Source: Varanus komodoensis (lineage: Eukaryota; Chordata; Lepidosauria; Squamata; Varanidae). Taken from it: a DNA stretch of 64,000 nt. Position 1 is the stretch's first letter, and every line of letters starts with the position of its first letter. The position numbers were made by a program, and so were the translations under genes. The stretch is taken from positions 12,267,177-12,331,176 of the forward strand of contig NW_025335641.1 of assembly GCF_004798865.1 (NCBI RefSeq). Reading direction: 5' to 3'. The notes under the pieces were generated by a model. The model saw only the letters and a list, made by a program, of their open reading frames with translations. It was not told where the DNA came from and did no database searches. Shown piece by piece: positions 11,361 to 23,328 of this stretch.

Positions 11361-14300
11361 TTTTTTTTAAAGTGTGATTATAAAACATTAATAAGGAACT
11401 TACTTTGAGATTTTTCTTAATGTTTATTAATATATAGACGTAGTACAGATGAATAACCAAATAATTAATAAACTGCCTGAGAGGGAAGGCACAAGCCAAA
11501 CTGCCTTATTTCCTGCTAGATTGGATTGGGAAATTTCATTGTATCTGAATGCTCTCTGGCTTTGAAACTGGCACACAGTATGGGCAGAGGGGGAAATGAG
11601 CAGGATTTCCAGGTGACAGACAGTGCTTCATTGCCCTGCATTTAACTTCGTGTTCCACCTCATGATTAACAAAAGCAGGATAATATGTAAGCACATACAT
11701 GGAAGTGTTCTTAATTTACAAGATGTATGTAGGTTGATGAAAGCATTTTGATCTCCCCCCACACCATTTCTTTAAATTCAGAGGCCATGTAGATAGAGCA
11801 ATAGACATTATTTAAGATGTACATCTTTCCCTATCTTAAACTAAAGTAGGTATAGGGGGCTCTAATGTGAATCAGGTCCTCTGTATCTATTCTAGATTTA
11901 AAATGGGTGGGGGGGATAGGTAACTGCTTGATGCAGATTTAAAACAAAGTCTGTTTTGGGCTTCACAGTATACACAGTTCAGGCGGCAAGGTGGAGCCTT
12001 TCACATTCAACAAAAGCAGGAGTTCATGGAATTGTTGATCTCAGTCTAATAAATTCTCCACAGCCTAATCCTGCTTGCATTATTAATAATTTCTGATACT
12101 ATGACAGCTATAAACTTGATCTTTCTGGACTCACAAGCTTAAAAACATCTCCCACAATTAGGTAGGAAAATCCCTATTATAGGGCTAATTTCCTTCCTTT
12201 CCGCTTTGAAAACTGATCTACCAAGATAGGCCTCTCTTTGTTCTCACCACTTTAATATTTCAGGGATTTCTGAGGCAAAGTTATTGCAAAATAGAGAATC
12301 TGTTTGATAAATACAAAGCTTTTCTACATCCTTGAGCCAAATTATATGAGGTATATCCATGATTTTGATTTGGTATGTTTTTATCAAAAACAATGCAAGG
12401 GATTAGAATTATGACTATGATTTTGGGAAAATTTGGTGACTGTTTTTTTAAACTCCTTTCTTGTTGCACACTTCTCCTGATGAAAAAATAACCCTTTGAA
12501 GTACCTATTTGTCCCCTTAGGGGAAATGTACACATATGTTCTCTCTATTGGTTTAAGAACAGCTTTGGGGTGGGGAAGGGCAAGAGTTGTCTCCTTTCAA
12601 AACAAAAACAAAAAACACCCTCCACTGTCCTAGTCCTGGTCTTAATCTCCCCACAGTTGTTTGTTTACAAACATTTAAAGACATGAGAAATCTGGTTAAG
12701 GCTGGTTATGTCTCTGTATTTCATTATTAGCTAATTCCTTACATAACTCAGTTCTTCATATTCTAAAGAATAGGAAAAGAATATCCTATTTCTCCTTTTG
12801 GTTGTTTTGTCCCACCGCTGGAGCTCCAGGAGACATCTATGGATGGGTTCCTAAGATCAGTTAACTTCAAGGAGGTTTAAATTTCTCTAAGCCAGGAATT
12901 AAAATTCTCTAAGCCAGGAAGCTCAATTGCATGAATCAAATCTGGCCCTCCCAGAGGCAAAGTTAGACCATCTCTTGGGTCAAAACTGGCCTTCCAAGAT
13001 TCCCCAAAAGCATACCCCCCTTCCCCCAACTACTAAACATTTAGTAGTCATCTGGCTTTTGTGAAGATTTTTCCCTTTCTGAAAGGTTGAAATGCCAGCA
13101 GCAAAAGCATTAAGCTAAAATATACTCATTTTTTGGTGTTTATCTTTGAAAAGGAACTGGCTAAAGTAAGTTGGTGAAGCAACTCCCTGAAAGGCATCTT
13201 TGGAATGGGGGACTTCTGATGATTCCTGAAATTGCTGAAGCGAGCTAGAGGAAGACGGAAGTATCACTACAAATTGGTCAAACCTCGGCCTGCTTTTGCA
13301 TGATTCGCCCTCTGCTAGCAGCCTGTCCCCTCTGCCCTGTTGTTTGGAGGACCACTCAGTCCACCAAAGAGGCAAAGTTGGTTGCAGAGAGGAGGAGAAA
13401 GTAAGATGATGGGAAACATTCCTTCTATAAATGTTTTAACTTATTATAGGAACCAAGCCTAGATCTCCAAGAGCATATAAATATCACTTAGGAAGAAGTT
13501 TCACACACACACCCCAAAAACAGATGTTCAAAAAACCCTGATGGGATGGATCAGGCAACTCGGTGGTAAAAATAAGTACATGTGCTTATGTACATTTTTA
13601 ATTAAATGAGCCTTGTGACACATTAAAACAATGGTGCCCCATGGGTGCCTTTGGCAATTTGAGAACTGTCTTGCACACCACAAGACACCACAGAACAGCT
13701 ACTAGGTTGGCGTGGCTACTCACCCAGGACAAGCGACTTGTCCCAAAGACAGAATACAAGGTGAAGGTTGGTTCTAAGCTCCTCTGAATCTGCATTTTCT
13801 CTGTGACCAGAAACTTATTTCACAGGAGGCAAACTCTTACTCTCTCATTCCCCCAATCTATGTCCCTAACTCATTTCTCCACTTCCCCTGGTTTTTTCCC
13901 TTTGTCACTTTGAATCACGGCACGTGTGTGCGTGTGCGCACACACACACACACTGGGTGGCAGTGGCTGGAGGCCCTCCTTTTGCTTCAGACAATGTCTG
14001 CTGGAGGTAAGCGCATTGTTTTTCAAAGTTTTTAAGAAATTAAAACCAGGAAGCATAGGACTCCTCGATAGGTGCCAAAGAAGGTTCTGAGGGTATACTG
14101 GCCCCATGGACATCACATTGCCTATCCCTGTTTTAAAGATTAAGACTACATTAAATATGTCCTAACTCAGGTCCCATTGAAATTAGTCGACATGGTTAGG
14201 ATCCAAGTGCAACAGATTTAGTGTGGTATAGCCTTCTATGTGCTAGACTAGAGACTAAGCTGTCAGAGGTGGGGTCCAAGCATAGTTAAGACCATGGAAA

Positions 14301-14689
14301 TCAATAGAATTAAATGTGCTCAACTATGTAAAGGCTAGGGCTTTGGAGGAACATTTTTTTCCTTTCCTTTTTTTAGCTACAGGGCAGTGATTTCAAGAAA
14401 ATAAGCAGCTGATAGAGGGTGGTATAATTCCCACCACCCCCTGCATATGATGGTTCTGATCTGGATCAGGGCCCACACACTTATTTGAGTGAAGACCAGA
14501 CTGTATCAGACCAAACTGTCATGTGCATGATACATAGTTAACATACTGTGTATTTTTACCTTGAAGGTCAACTGTTTGGAAATGCAACACAGAAAGATAT
14601 GCATCGAGCTAGCATGTCAAGTCACCTTTGCTAAGCTGGAAAGCTGTGAGCCTGCAGCCAGATGGTGATCACATGTGGAAATGGAGCGG
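11361..14689. other. Gene-free stretch
   Basis: No gene recognised. It holds a small direct duplication of ctctaagccaggaa (12880-12920), an alternating (GT)/(CA) run at 13920-13953 and a weak palindromic-family copy around 14160-14215. Confidence 0.45.
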
Positions 14690-14760
14690 CGGGGGGGGGG
14701 GGGGAGGTTGGACCGGATGGCCTTATAAGCACCTTCCAACTCTAGTACTATTCTATTCTA
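14690..14760 (+). mobile_element. Poly-G run and CR1-like 3' terminus
   Basis: A run of about 14 G is followed by ggttggaccggatggcctta and the tail ccttccaactctagtactattctattcta, the CR1 3' end with its short terminal repeats. Confidence 0.75.
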
Positions 14761-15644
14761 AAGCAATTCTCAAGGCACCTGAGACTATTTCGACATAGTC
14801 CCAACAACCTGTGGAGGATGAGCTGCCTGCAGGACAGTGCCATCTAGCGGTACTCCTCATGGTTATTCTAATACACTCAACTGCTTTGATGCCAAGAAAA
14901 CCCTCCACTGCCTGATCCAAATGTATTCCAAACACTCAGAACTGTTGCACTCTCTACACTGATGCGAAGGCAAGCACATCATGCCTGCCCTATGTTCTTT
15001 TGCCCAATTCAACCAACAGGGCAAGTTCTGAAGGCCTTAGGTATACGTGTCCTATTTACAAACAAGAGTCCTCTGTTTTGGAGAGCTGTGAGATTTCTAT
15101 TTAAAGGCATCCCATAGTTGGTGGGTAGTCCAGTCCCTAGTCTGGTTGAAAGTCAAGAAACCATAACGAGAGAGTAGGGCAGTGTTGCCAGATAAGAATA
15201 GCACCTGGACAGCAGACTGGGCGGTGGTTGCACAAGCCATCGAGTCTTTCTTCTCCACTGTTGCTGGATGTGCACATTGCATTTCAGTTTATCATTATTA
15301 TTTCTAAATTTGCAACTATCTATACAAAATCACATGGATAAATTTTATGCAAATTGGTGTGCTCTTTTTTGATGATGAAAAGGTGATGTGCCATTTTTTG
15401 GTGTTCAGGCCTTTGCTGCAGAAAGCATTCACGAGTACCATTCAACTCTTTCCAAATATTCCTATCCCTGCACTTTTAAAAAGCACCTAGAGATTCTTAT
15501 CTTACATATACTGAATCCAGCTGTTAATGGTTTTCAGTTTACTATTAAAATTGTCCTAACAACAATTTTAAAATTGTCCTAAGGTTGAATGTGCCAGGGA
15601 GGAGAATGTAATATAAAGTGTATTAATTATGAAGTACTCTTGTT

Positions 15645-15715
15645 GCCCATGCTAGCTGGAGCTGATGGGAGTTGTAGTCTGATATGTCTGGAGGGCACCA
15701 GGCTGAGTAAGACAA
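15645..15715. repeat. Half copy of hAT-like MITE
   Basis: Reads ggagctgatgggagttgtag then tctggagggcaccagg, the right arm of the palindromic repeat also seen at 19587-19707. Confidence 0.5.
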
Positions 15716-16483
15716 ATTCAGATAATTCACTTTGTTATTACAGTGAAGTTACAACAAAACGCAAAGCAGAATTTATGAGCTTCCAATAACACTGCCTCTC
15801 TCATCGCTCTGTCTGAATTGTGTGCAAACCAGAATTTGCTCAAATGGTTGTTTCTAAAGAACAATCAAAGGCATGAGAGTAACACAAATGCAATCCAGTA
15901 ATCCTACACTTAGATCTTTTGCAGTGCATCAACAATGCAAGCGTAAGACAAGAGCTGCTTTTGTACCAGTTTGCAGCATGTGCCCTTACAGGCTTAATTG
16001 GCAGCCTACCCACTGTCAACTCTTAGCAGCCTCTGCATTAGCTCTGAAATGGGGAAGAAAAATGTTCAGGTAGGCTGGAAAATTCTGGATTAGAAAAAAC
16101 AAAGCCAATTGGCTCATAGGTAGAGCTGATAAATCTGTACCTGGAAAAGTAGTTTTCCTAAGTCTAAGAATTTATTCGGTGAGTCATACCACAGAAGGGC
16201 CCATGTTACCACTTTTCTCTAAGCTAGAACATTGCCATAGAAACCTGCAGTAACCTATCAATATTTTTGAAGATTCATAACCTAGATCAGGGCTGGCCAA
16301 TGTCTATATAACTCAGAAGCCATTCCACTCACCACACTTCCACTTCTTTGCCACATCGCTCCATTTCTTCACATTTCTCCTGCCAGAAAGTCAGGTTGCA
16401 GAATGGCCATTCTAATTATGACCTGGCTACCTTTGACTTTGGGCAAGTTTGGGCCAGTGTGTACAAAATCCAAAGTAACATTC

Positions 16484-16665
16484 CCTCATGAAAGTTCCTC
16501 CTCCCTCATTTGCCCCCCACCCCCAGCAGCCATTCCAGCAGGCAGAGCTGAGAGAGAACCTGCTGAAATGGCTCCCTCATGAAGGCTCTTCCTCCCTCAG
16601 TTGTCACCACTGGCAGCCATTCCAGCAGGCCACACTAAGAGAGCTGAGAGAGAGAGAGAACTGGG
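16484..16665. repeat. Two-unit imperfect tandem repeat
   Basis: Each unit of about 90 bp starts with ctcatgaa and ctcctccctca and includes cagccattccagcaggc and gagctgagagagaa. An impure GA run sits at its right side. Confidence 0.7.
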
Positions 16666-16868
16666 CTAGCCTGCCAGCTCTGCTAAAGGACTATTAATTT
16701 GCTTGCTTCCCTTCTCATTCTTTTTCCCTTGCACATCATGTTTTTCAGCAAGGCCCTGCAGGCAGGGATCATCCTGTTTAACATTATGTGTAAACCACTC
16801 TGGCACCCTTTGTGGCTGAGGAGATATTTCATGTAAATGAAACATCCTCTCTGTTTCTCTCTGTCTTT

Positions 16869-16869
<1 letters not shown>

Positions 16870-16906
<37 letters not shown>
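16870..16906. repeat. (CA)n microsatellite
   Basis: About 18 CA units. Confidence 0.95.
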
Positions 16907-16909
<3 letters not shown>

Positions 16910-17194
16910 CCTTTAGAAAAAGCATGTTCCTTAAATTTCACTTCTGAGGGAAAGAAAAACAATCCCACTTTAAATCAACTCTAGTGGGGCTTACAGTGGT
17001 TGGATAAAATTGCCTCATGGGCCGCAGTAGTCCAAGGAAGTGCCACAAGGAGAGATTAGGAGTGAGCACCCCAAATATTTCCAAATCTCTCCCAATGAAC
17101 CTTTGGCATGAAAACCATTTGCAAGTCCTCTGTGAACAAGACCATTTTACTGAAGGATGGAGTCTACCTAGCCCAGCAACTTCCTAGTCCTCAT

Positions 17195-18872
17195 AGGTGT
17201 TGGAGCGGGTGGTGACGGGACAACTCCAAGCTCTCTTGGATGAAACTGATTAGGACCCATTTCAGTCTGGCTTCAGACCCGGGTACGGTATTGAATCTGC
17301 CTTGGTCGCCCTGTACGATGACCTGTGCAGGGAGAAGGACAGGGGGAGTGTGTCCCTGTTGGTTCTTCTGGAACTTTCAGCAGCTTTCGATACCATCGAC
17401 CATGGTATCCTTCTGGATAGGCTAGCAGGATTGGGGGTCGGAGGCACTGCTTTGCAGTGGTTCCGCTCCTATCTCAATGACCGATTCCAGAAGGTGGTGC
17501 TGGGGTACTATGGCTCTGCGCCATGGCATCTATGCCATGGAGTACCACAGGGGTCCATTTTGTCCCCTTTGCTGTTTAACATCTACATGAAACCGTTGGG
17601 AGAGGTCATCAGGAGGTGTGGGCTGCGGAATCATCAGTACGCTGATGATACCCAGCTCTGCCACTCGTTTTCCACCAATCCAGGTGAGGCAGTGGCTGTA
17701 CTGAACCGGTGCCTGGCCGAGGTAATGGGCTGGATGAGGACCAATAAACTGAAGCTCAATCCAGACAAGACCGAGGTCCTGTTGGTTGGCGGATCGGGCT
17801 TCTGTGAGGGTGAATTGAACCTAGTCCTGAATGGGGTTGCACTCCCTCTTAGGGACAGGGTTCGCAGCTTGGGAGTGCTCCTTGACCCAGAGCTTTCATT
17901 GGAAGCTCAGGTGACAGCAGTGGCGAGGAGCGCGTTCCTTCAGCTTCGGCTGATCCATCAGTTGCGCCCCTACCTGGAGAACGACTGCCTGGCGACAGTG
18001 ACACACGTGTTGGTGACTTCCCGCCTTGACTTCTGTAATGCTCTCTACATGGGGCTACCCTTGAAGACGGTCCGGATACTTCAGTTGGTTCAAAATAGAG
18101 CTGCCAGGCTGCTGACGGGGACGGGGCGTTATGTTCACATGACTCCAGTCCTCCATCAGCTTCACTGGCTTCCCATTGAAGTCTAGGCCCAATTCAAGGT
18201 GTTGGTGATGACCTATAAAGCCCTAAACGGCTTGGGTCCTGGTTACCTGAAGGAGCGCTTATGTTCATATACGCCCGCCCGCCCCCTGAGATCTGCGGGA
18301 GAGGCCCTTCTCCGGGAACCCTCCGTGAAAGAAATTAGGAGGGTAGGTACTCGGAGGAGGGCTTTCTCTGCGGTGGCGCCCAATCTATGGAATGCGCTCC
18401 CCAGAGAGGTCCGCCTGGCGCCGAAAAACAAATAACGACGGCGCCAGGCGNNNNNNNNNNNNNNNNNNNNNNNNNNNNNNNNNNNNNNNNNNNNNNNNNN
18501 NNNNNNNNNNNNNNNNNNNNNNNNNNNNNNNNNNNNNNNNNNNNNNNNNNAATTAGGAGGGTAGGTACTCGGAGGAGGGCTTTCTCTGCGGTGGCGCCCA
18601 ATCTATGGAATGCGCTCCCCAGAGAGGTCCGCCTGGCGCCGTCGTTATTTGTTTTTCGGCGCCAGACGAAGACCTTTTTATTCAAACGTCATTTTAACTG
18701 TTAATACTATTTATTTATTTTATTCTTCAGCCAGGGCAACTTATTTTATATTGTAAACTTGTTTTATATTTTATTGTATTATATTTTATATAATACATAG
18801 AATACATAGGAGCGGCATAGAATACATAGAATACATATAATACATAGGGGCAGCATAGAAATTTTCTAAATA
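17195..18872 (+). mobile_element. L2/CR1-type LINE copy, 5' truncated, with near-intact reverse-transcriptase domain
   Basis: This is the best-preserved LINE in the window. It begins inside the ORF2 reverse transcriptase with LERVVTGQLQALLDETD and reads motif A (LSAAFDTIDHGILL), motif B (HGVPQGSILSPLLFNIYM), motif C (HQYADDTQL, both catalytic aspartates kept), then LNPDKTEVLLVGGSGF, VRSLGVLLDPELSLEAQ, SRLDFCNALYMGLPLKTV, LHWLPIE and AFSAVAPNLWNALPREVRL. Two in-frame TAG stops are visible, near 17249 and at 18184-18186. The 5' part of the element is missing. The 3' tail is AT-rich with repeated atacatag units and gcatagaaattttctaaata. A 100-N gap and flanking duplication interrupt the 3' coding end. 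Confidence 0.92.
18333..18663. other. Assembly gap with 90-bp duplicate flanks and fold-back contig end
   Basis: Exactly 100 N lie at 18451-18550. The 90 bp at 18333-18422 are repeated identically at 18551-18640. The 34 bp at 18417-18450 are the reverse complement of 18630-18663, so the left contig end has folded back at a GGCGCC palindrome. The short reading frame ending APKNK before the gap is therefore not real. Confidence 0.9.
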
Positions 18873-19586
18873 AATAGCTATAGCTATGTTAATACAGCTG
18901 TGACTGTTACTATGTTATTTGACTGCACTGAATAACCTATAGTCTGAAGTCAGTTTTAAGATGTAATGTGCGAAAATCTCACAGGGGCTGGCCCTCCCAG
19001 TTGTCTGAACGAGGCAGCAGCTGATAAAGAGTGACATGAAAAGACAATATAGTTTTAGTTATTTAAGACATTATGGGTTCATTTTAGCTGCCAGAGTAGA
19101 GGCACTTCTAAAATTGTTAGCCTCAGGTGCCAAACAAATCAAAACAAAACTTGGCCAGCCTTGGCAACTATGCTCCTCGATGTGCTCTGGCTCAGGCAGC
19201 AAAATGTCTTGGGCCGGCACATCACTGTACTTCTGCAATATTCAGTTGAGAAACTGAGTTTGATCTCACAAGATGCAGTTTTATCAACCCACCAAGAATG
19301 ACTTTCTCTCCTAGGATGCAAACCTCTGAATTCATCTCCAGCTGCTTATGAAGCAACACAGAAGCCCTGGGAAAGTCAGCGCTTTTGAGGTGATGCTTTT
19401 TTACAAACAATGTAAGCTTAAGGCAGTCTAATTGAGCACCACAGAGGGCATTGTTCAACCAAATCCTTATAACAAAAGGACCTTTCTCTACTCCACCAGT
19501 ATAGATTACAGTCCTTAAAGGTTCATCTTGTTTTTATTTGGCAATCGGCACCAAGCTGTGCATGAGGCGACAGGTATAACTTAGAG

Positions 19587-19707
19587 CAGTGTTCCTCAAA
19601 CTGGTGCCTCCCACTGTGTTGGACTGTAATTCCTATTGTCTGTATGCTGGAAAAGGATGATGGGAGTTGTAGACTGGCACATCTTGAGCACACCAGGTTA
19701 GAAACTG
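19587..19707. repeat. hAT-like palindromic MITE
   Basis: Starts cagtgttcctcaaactggtg and ends caccaggttagaaactg, imperfect terminal inverted repeats. Inside, tgttggactgtaattcctat pairs with gatgggagttgtagactgg. It is non-coding. No clean 8-bp target duplication is visible. Confidence 0.65.
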
Positions 19708-19874
19708 GATTTTTTTCAGAGACAATATCCATCTGCTTGCAATCACATACAACTTTTTGCTTTTTCAAACTTTTCCAGTTTGGACTTCTGAGACCCTAAA
19801 TTTTGAATTTAGAACTTTTGGACAACCCAGAATGAGGCTGGCCCCAGATCCAATTAAAGTTAGTGTTGACTAAG

Positions 19875-19955
19875 GCTGTAATCCTATGGACACTTACTTG
19901 TGAGTAAGGCCTAGAAAACACAGTGGGACTCAGAGAAAGTGCATAGGATTTTGCT
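19875..19955. repeat. Short palindromic repeat (caatcctat ... ataggatt family)
   Basis: Reads taatcctatggacacttact ... gtgcataggattttgctgc with cagtgggact in the middle. The two outer parts are inverted relative to each other. A second, partial copy follows at about 20030-20085. Confidence 0.6.
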
Positions 19956-22900
19956 GCTAGTTACAACCACACAAATGAAAATGCCACTAATTTCAGCCTG
20001 ATTGTGCAAGCAGCCCAACCTTACCATGCACGCTTACTTGGTGAAAGTAAGCTCCAATGAATTCAGTGGAGTTTACTGACAGTGTGCTGAGAATTACCAC
20101 TTTAGTGAACAGCAAGCTTTTGCTGGACTGGAGCCTGCATTATCAATCTATTTTATCATGTTGCACCAATCATAAAGCGAAGTTTCCACTTCCTTTAAAA
20201 AGTGTTCACAGCCTGCAATGGTATCCAGTATGGTGTATACAGACTTCCACTTTGGCAACAGGATTTTCCCTTTTCCTGCAGCCCCCTCAGTGGTACCTTC
20301 TGGAGCCAGTTTGGGCCTTGTGCTTTGGGCTGCAACAGAGAGGCGAAATTTGTTCTGCCAGCTAAAAGACACCTTCAAAACCCACTTCCAATACCTCTTT
20401 AGGTAATCAATTTTTTTACAGAAAGCAGAAGAGATAAGTCAGTACAGAACACCAAGAAATCAAGCAGACCTTTGCAGTACCAACACAACACAACCTTGTA
20501 CCAACAGAACTTTTTCTTAAGAGCTTGTCAGGCTGTTTTTAGTTGTTTAAAATTTACTTTAGGTGACACATGACTTTTAGGTTAGTTGATTCAAGAAAAA
20601 GAAGAATGTAGACTCAAGAAAGTTCTTAAGAGGCTGTTGAAAATTCTGTTCTTAAGACTGTGGTAGTTAAATCCTATTTACTAATACTGAATTCATTCTT
20701 TGCATGCATGTTAGGAAAATAAAACAGTTCGTAAGATGAAGGTATCAGCTGGCCTGGGAGAATCTAAGATTTGTAGAAGTACAACAAAATGCGTACTTTA
20801 CAGGAGAAAAAATAAGATGGGGATTCCCTAAAAAGCCCAATAATGATCGGGCATGCATAGAGGCCACAAAATGCCGAACTAGTAATTTGGGGGATGGAAA
20901 AATGGCCAGAGAAAGTGCAATAGAAAGGAGTGTCCTGGAAAAGGGAGCCACTCTTGAATAGGAGCATTCAGGACTGGAATATTTTGTTGTGGGTGTTCTA
21001 AATAAATCAGAATGAATATGTAAACCAAAACTAAAAAAATCCAGATCACCAGCAAGACTGAGACTGAAGTGTTTGAAGATGGTTTTCTCACAAAGTATCC
21101 CTATTTCTAATTTTTACAAAGTGTGGGAAAGCTTTTGCTCCAAGAGCCTTTTTGGTGAGGCTCTTGCAGGCTGCATTCTAGTAGAGGACAAAGCCAAAGG
21201 CAAAAGAGAGGGGCAAAAATGACAAAATGTACTGGCATATACATTTTTTTTGTTGTTCTTTTTTGTTTTTTTATCCTTTGTAAGTTGTCTGGAGAAATGG
21301 GGTGGCATAGAAAAACTTTAAATAAATTTAGTTTAAACTAACTAACTAGCTATAGTTTAAAGCTCTTCCTGGTCATAAGTAAGCTTTTGGAGAGGCATTT
21401 CAACCTTTTATCATGGAGGGAAAATTGAACAGAACCAAGAAATCACTGAACAATAACTGGTTGAAGGCAAGTGGGGGTGTCCCCTTGGGGAACCTAAAGG
21501 GCCAGATGGGGATGCTGGAGGCTGTTTCCCACCTCTGCTCTAAGGCATGAGGAACGGAAAACTACACTGTTCTAAACAAATAACTGATAGGACACCTACC
21601 CATCCTGTTCCCTCCCATCGTTCTTCCCTTTGTCCCTCTACATTGTCACATTCTCTGAAATTAACATTGTTGACGCTTTGTGGCTGAGGACCTGCATTTT
21701 GCTCACTGTGCTCTGTAGAAAAAGCCATGTTTGTTGGCCATGTTCTGTCAATAGCAATGGGAAAAATACTTCACATTTCTGAGTGCTGTGTTGTCAGTGA
21801 GAGAGAGAGCGAGAGCGAGCGCACACAAGAGAAAGTGTGTTACTCCTTCCCTGACAGATTTCTCCCCTTTCCTTGCTAATATTATAACTTCCTCCCATGT
21901 AAACAAATATAATGGCTCCCATTCAGTTAAATAGTTGCTGGTTAAAGGGTGTGCTGAGAGACATCCTGGTGACACACGTGCATCCTGTGACTCCAGAAAC
22001 ACCTGCACTATTGCCGTCATCCCTGCTTTGTTCCCCACCTTTTCTCCCCTGATCCCTTGAGGTCTGTTAGGTCCACAAAGACTAGTTATCAGTTACAAAA
22101 TGGAGCCAGGGCTCTCAGGGACATAGTACTAGCACTTTCTGATTAAGGGAACCCTGACCAACCACCCCTCCCCCCCCCCCCCGCTGCCGATGTCCCTGTT
22201 CACTTTGCGTTTAGCTGCAATCTGTACAATAACTGGAGCAAAAGGAATGTTTGTATCAACAATATACTGTCCCCTCTTATAACACAAATTATTTTGGAGG
22301 AGGTTTGGGCCTGAATAGGCAATTAAGACCCAGTTGTTTTATTTAAAATATAGTATTGGTAGAGACAAAAACTGCTGTAAGTAGCTTCTTGATATAGCTC
22401 AACACAGTGGCCTGCATTTTGGCCTCTCCTAGGAAGAGCATCTTTGAGGACCACTGTGATGAACCCCCACTCCTCAAAATTATCACAACAGCACTGCTAG
22501 TTGTAAGAGTTAGACCAAGCTTACCCAATCAGCTGCCTGGCTAAGCAGGGCTTTTAAGGGATGCAGCTCACTATCCCACAAACCATCACAGCCATCTGCA
22601 CCTCCCCATGGGCTCTTCCCTGCTTTCTCATAATGATGGGAATTTTGCTAAGAGTTAAGTCACTGTTGTACTAAAACGTTATACTTTTACAATTCATATG
22701 CCAGGCAAAAAGATGCCATCAGCAATCCTGTCCCCAAGATTTTTCCACTATCAAATGCTCAGCATTCACCTTTTTGGAACAGGCAGAGAAGAAAACGTAG
22801 GATATGAGTTGTCCTGCCTTGTCAAGCAACACAGAGATTTACATGTGCATGCATGCATGTGTGTGTGTTTTTCTCTCCCCACGTCCTGCTACTCATGATA

Positions 22901-23137
22901 CTCTAAAATGGCGGCCAGAAAGTGAAGGTTGGACACGTACTCTATCAGTAAGCACCCCTTCTGTGACAAGTTAGTTCCTGTTGGCATTTTGTAAGTCAAG
23001 AAAGGAATGCAAATTTTTCCAGACAGAAACAAAAACTAAACCTTTAAGATCCTGACAGGCAATTCAAGGTATGTTAGATGCTTTCCTCAGCTTGATTTCA
23101 CGAAATGGCGGTAAAATTCCACAAACTATGAAAGCAA

Positions 23138-23143
23138 TTTAAT
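23138..23143 (-). promoter_or_regulatory. Possible GPR88 poly(A) signal ATTAAA
   Basis: TTTAAT on the plus strand reads ATTAAA on the minus strand, about 190 bp past the GPR88 stop. It is a common variant signal, but the motif also occurs by chance in AT-rich DNA. Confidence 0.25.
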
Positions 23144-23328
23144 ACAAATATATACATTCCACACCCAGCAACCCCAGTGCTGCTGACAAGTGTCTCTACG
23201 GCAGCATCTAAAAGCCTTTCCTTTGAGCATGGAGGACGCTGCAGTTTAGTCGGTGAGTCATGTTCAATTACAGACAAATGCCTCCCGACAGCTCTTCACT
23301 CAAGTGAGGACGAGTTTCCCCAGGTGGG

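Larger units (their letters stand above)
18873..23137. other. Gene-free stretch downstream of GPR88
   Basis: Contains the MITE copies listed separately, an L2-type 3' tail at about 21240-21350 (tgtaagttgtctggagaaat ... ggtggcatagaaaaacttta), a poly-C run at 22168-22183 and a (GCAT/GT)n patch at 22845-22870. No exon was recognised. Confidence 0.45.

Noticed and set aside
16683-16901. 72-codon minus-strand open frame starting with alternating Cys-Val
   Set aside because: Its N-terminal part is only a translated (CA)n microsatellite.
18335-18704. Reading frames running through the N block
   Set aside because: They cross an assembly gap and a fold-back duplication, so the joined translation has no meaning.
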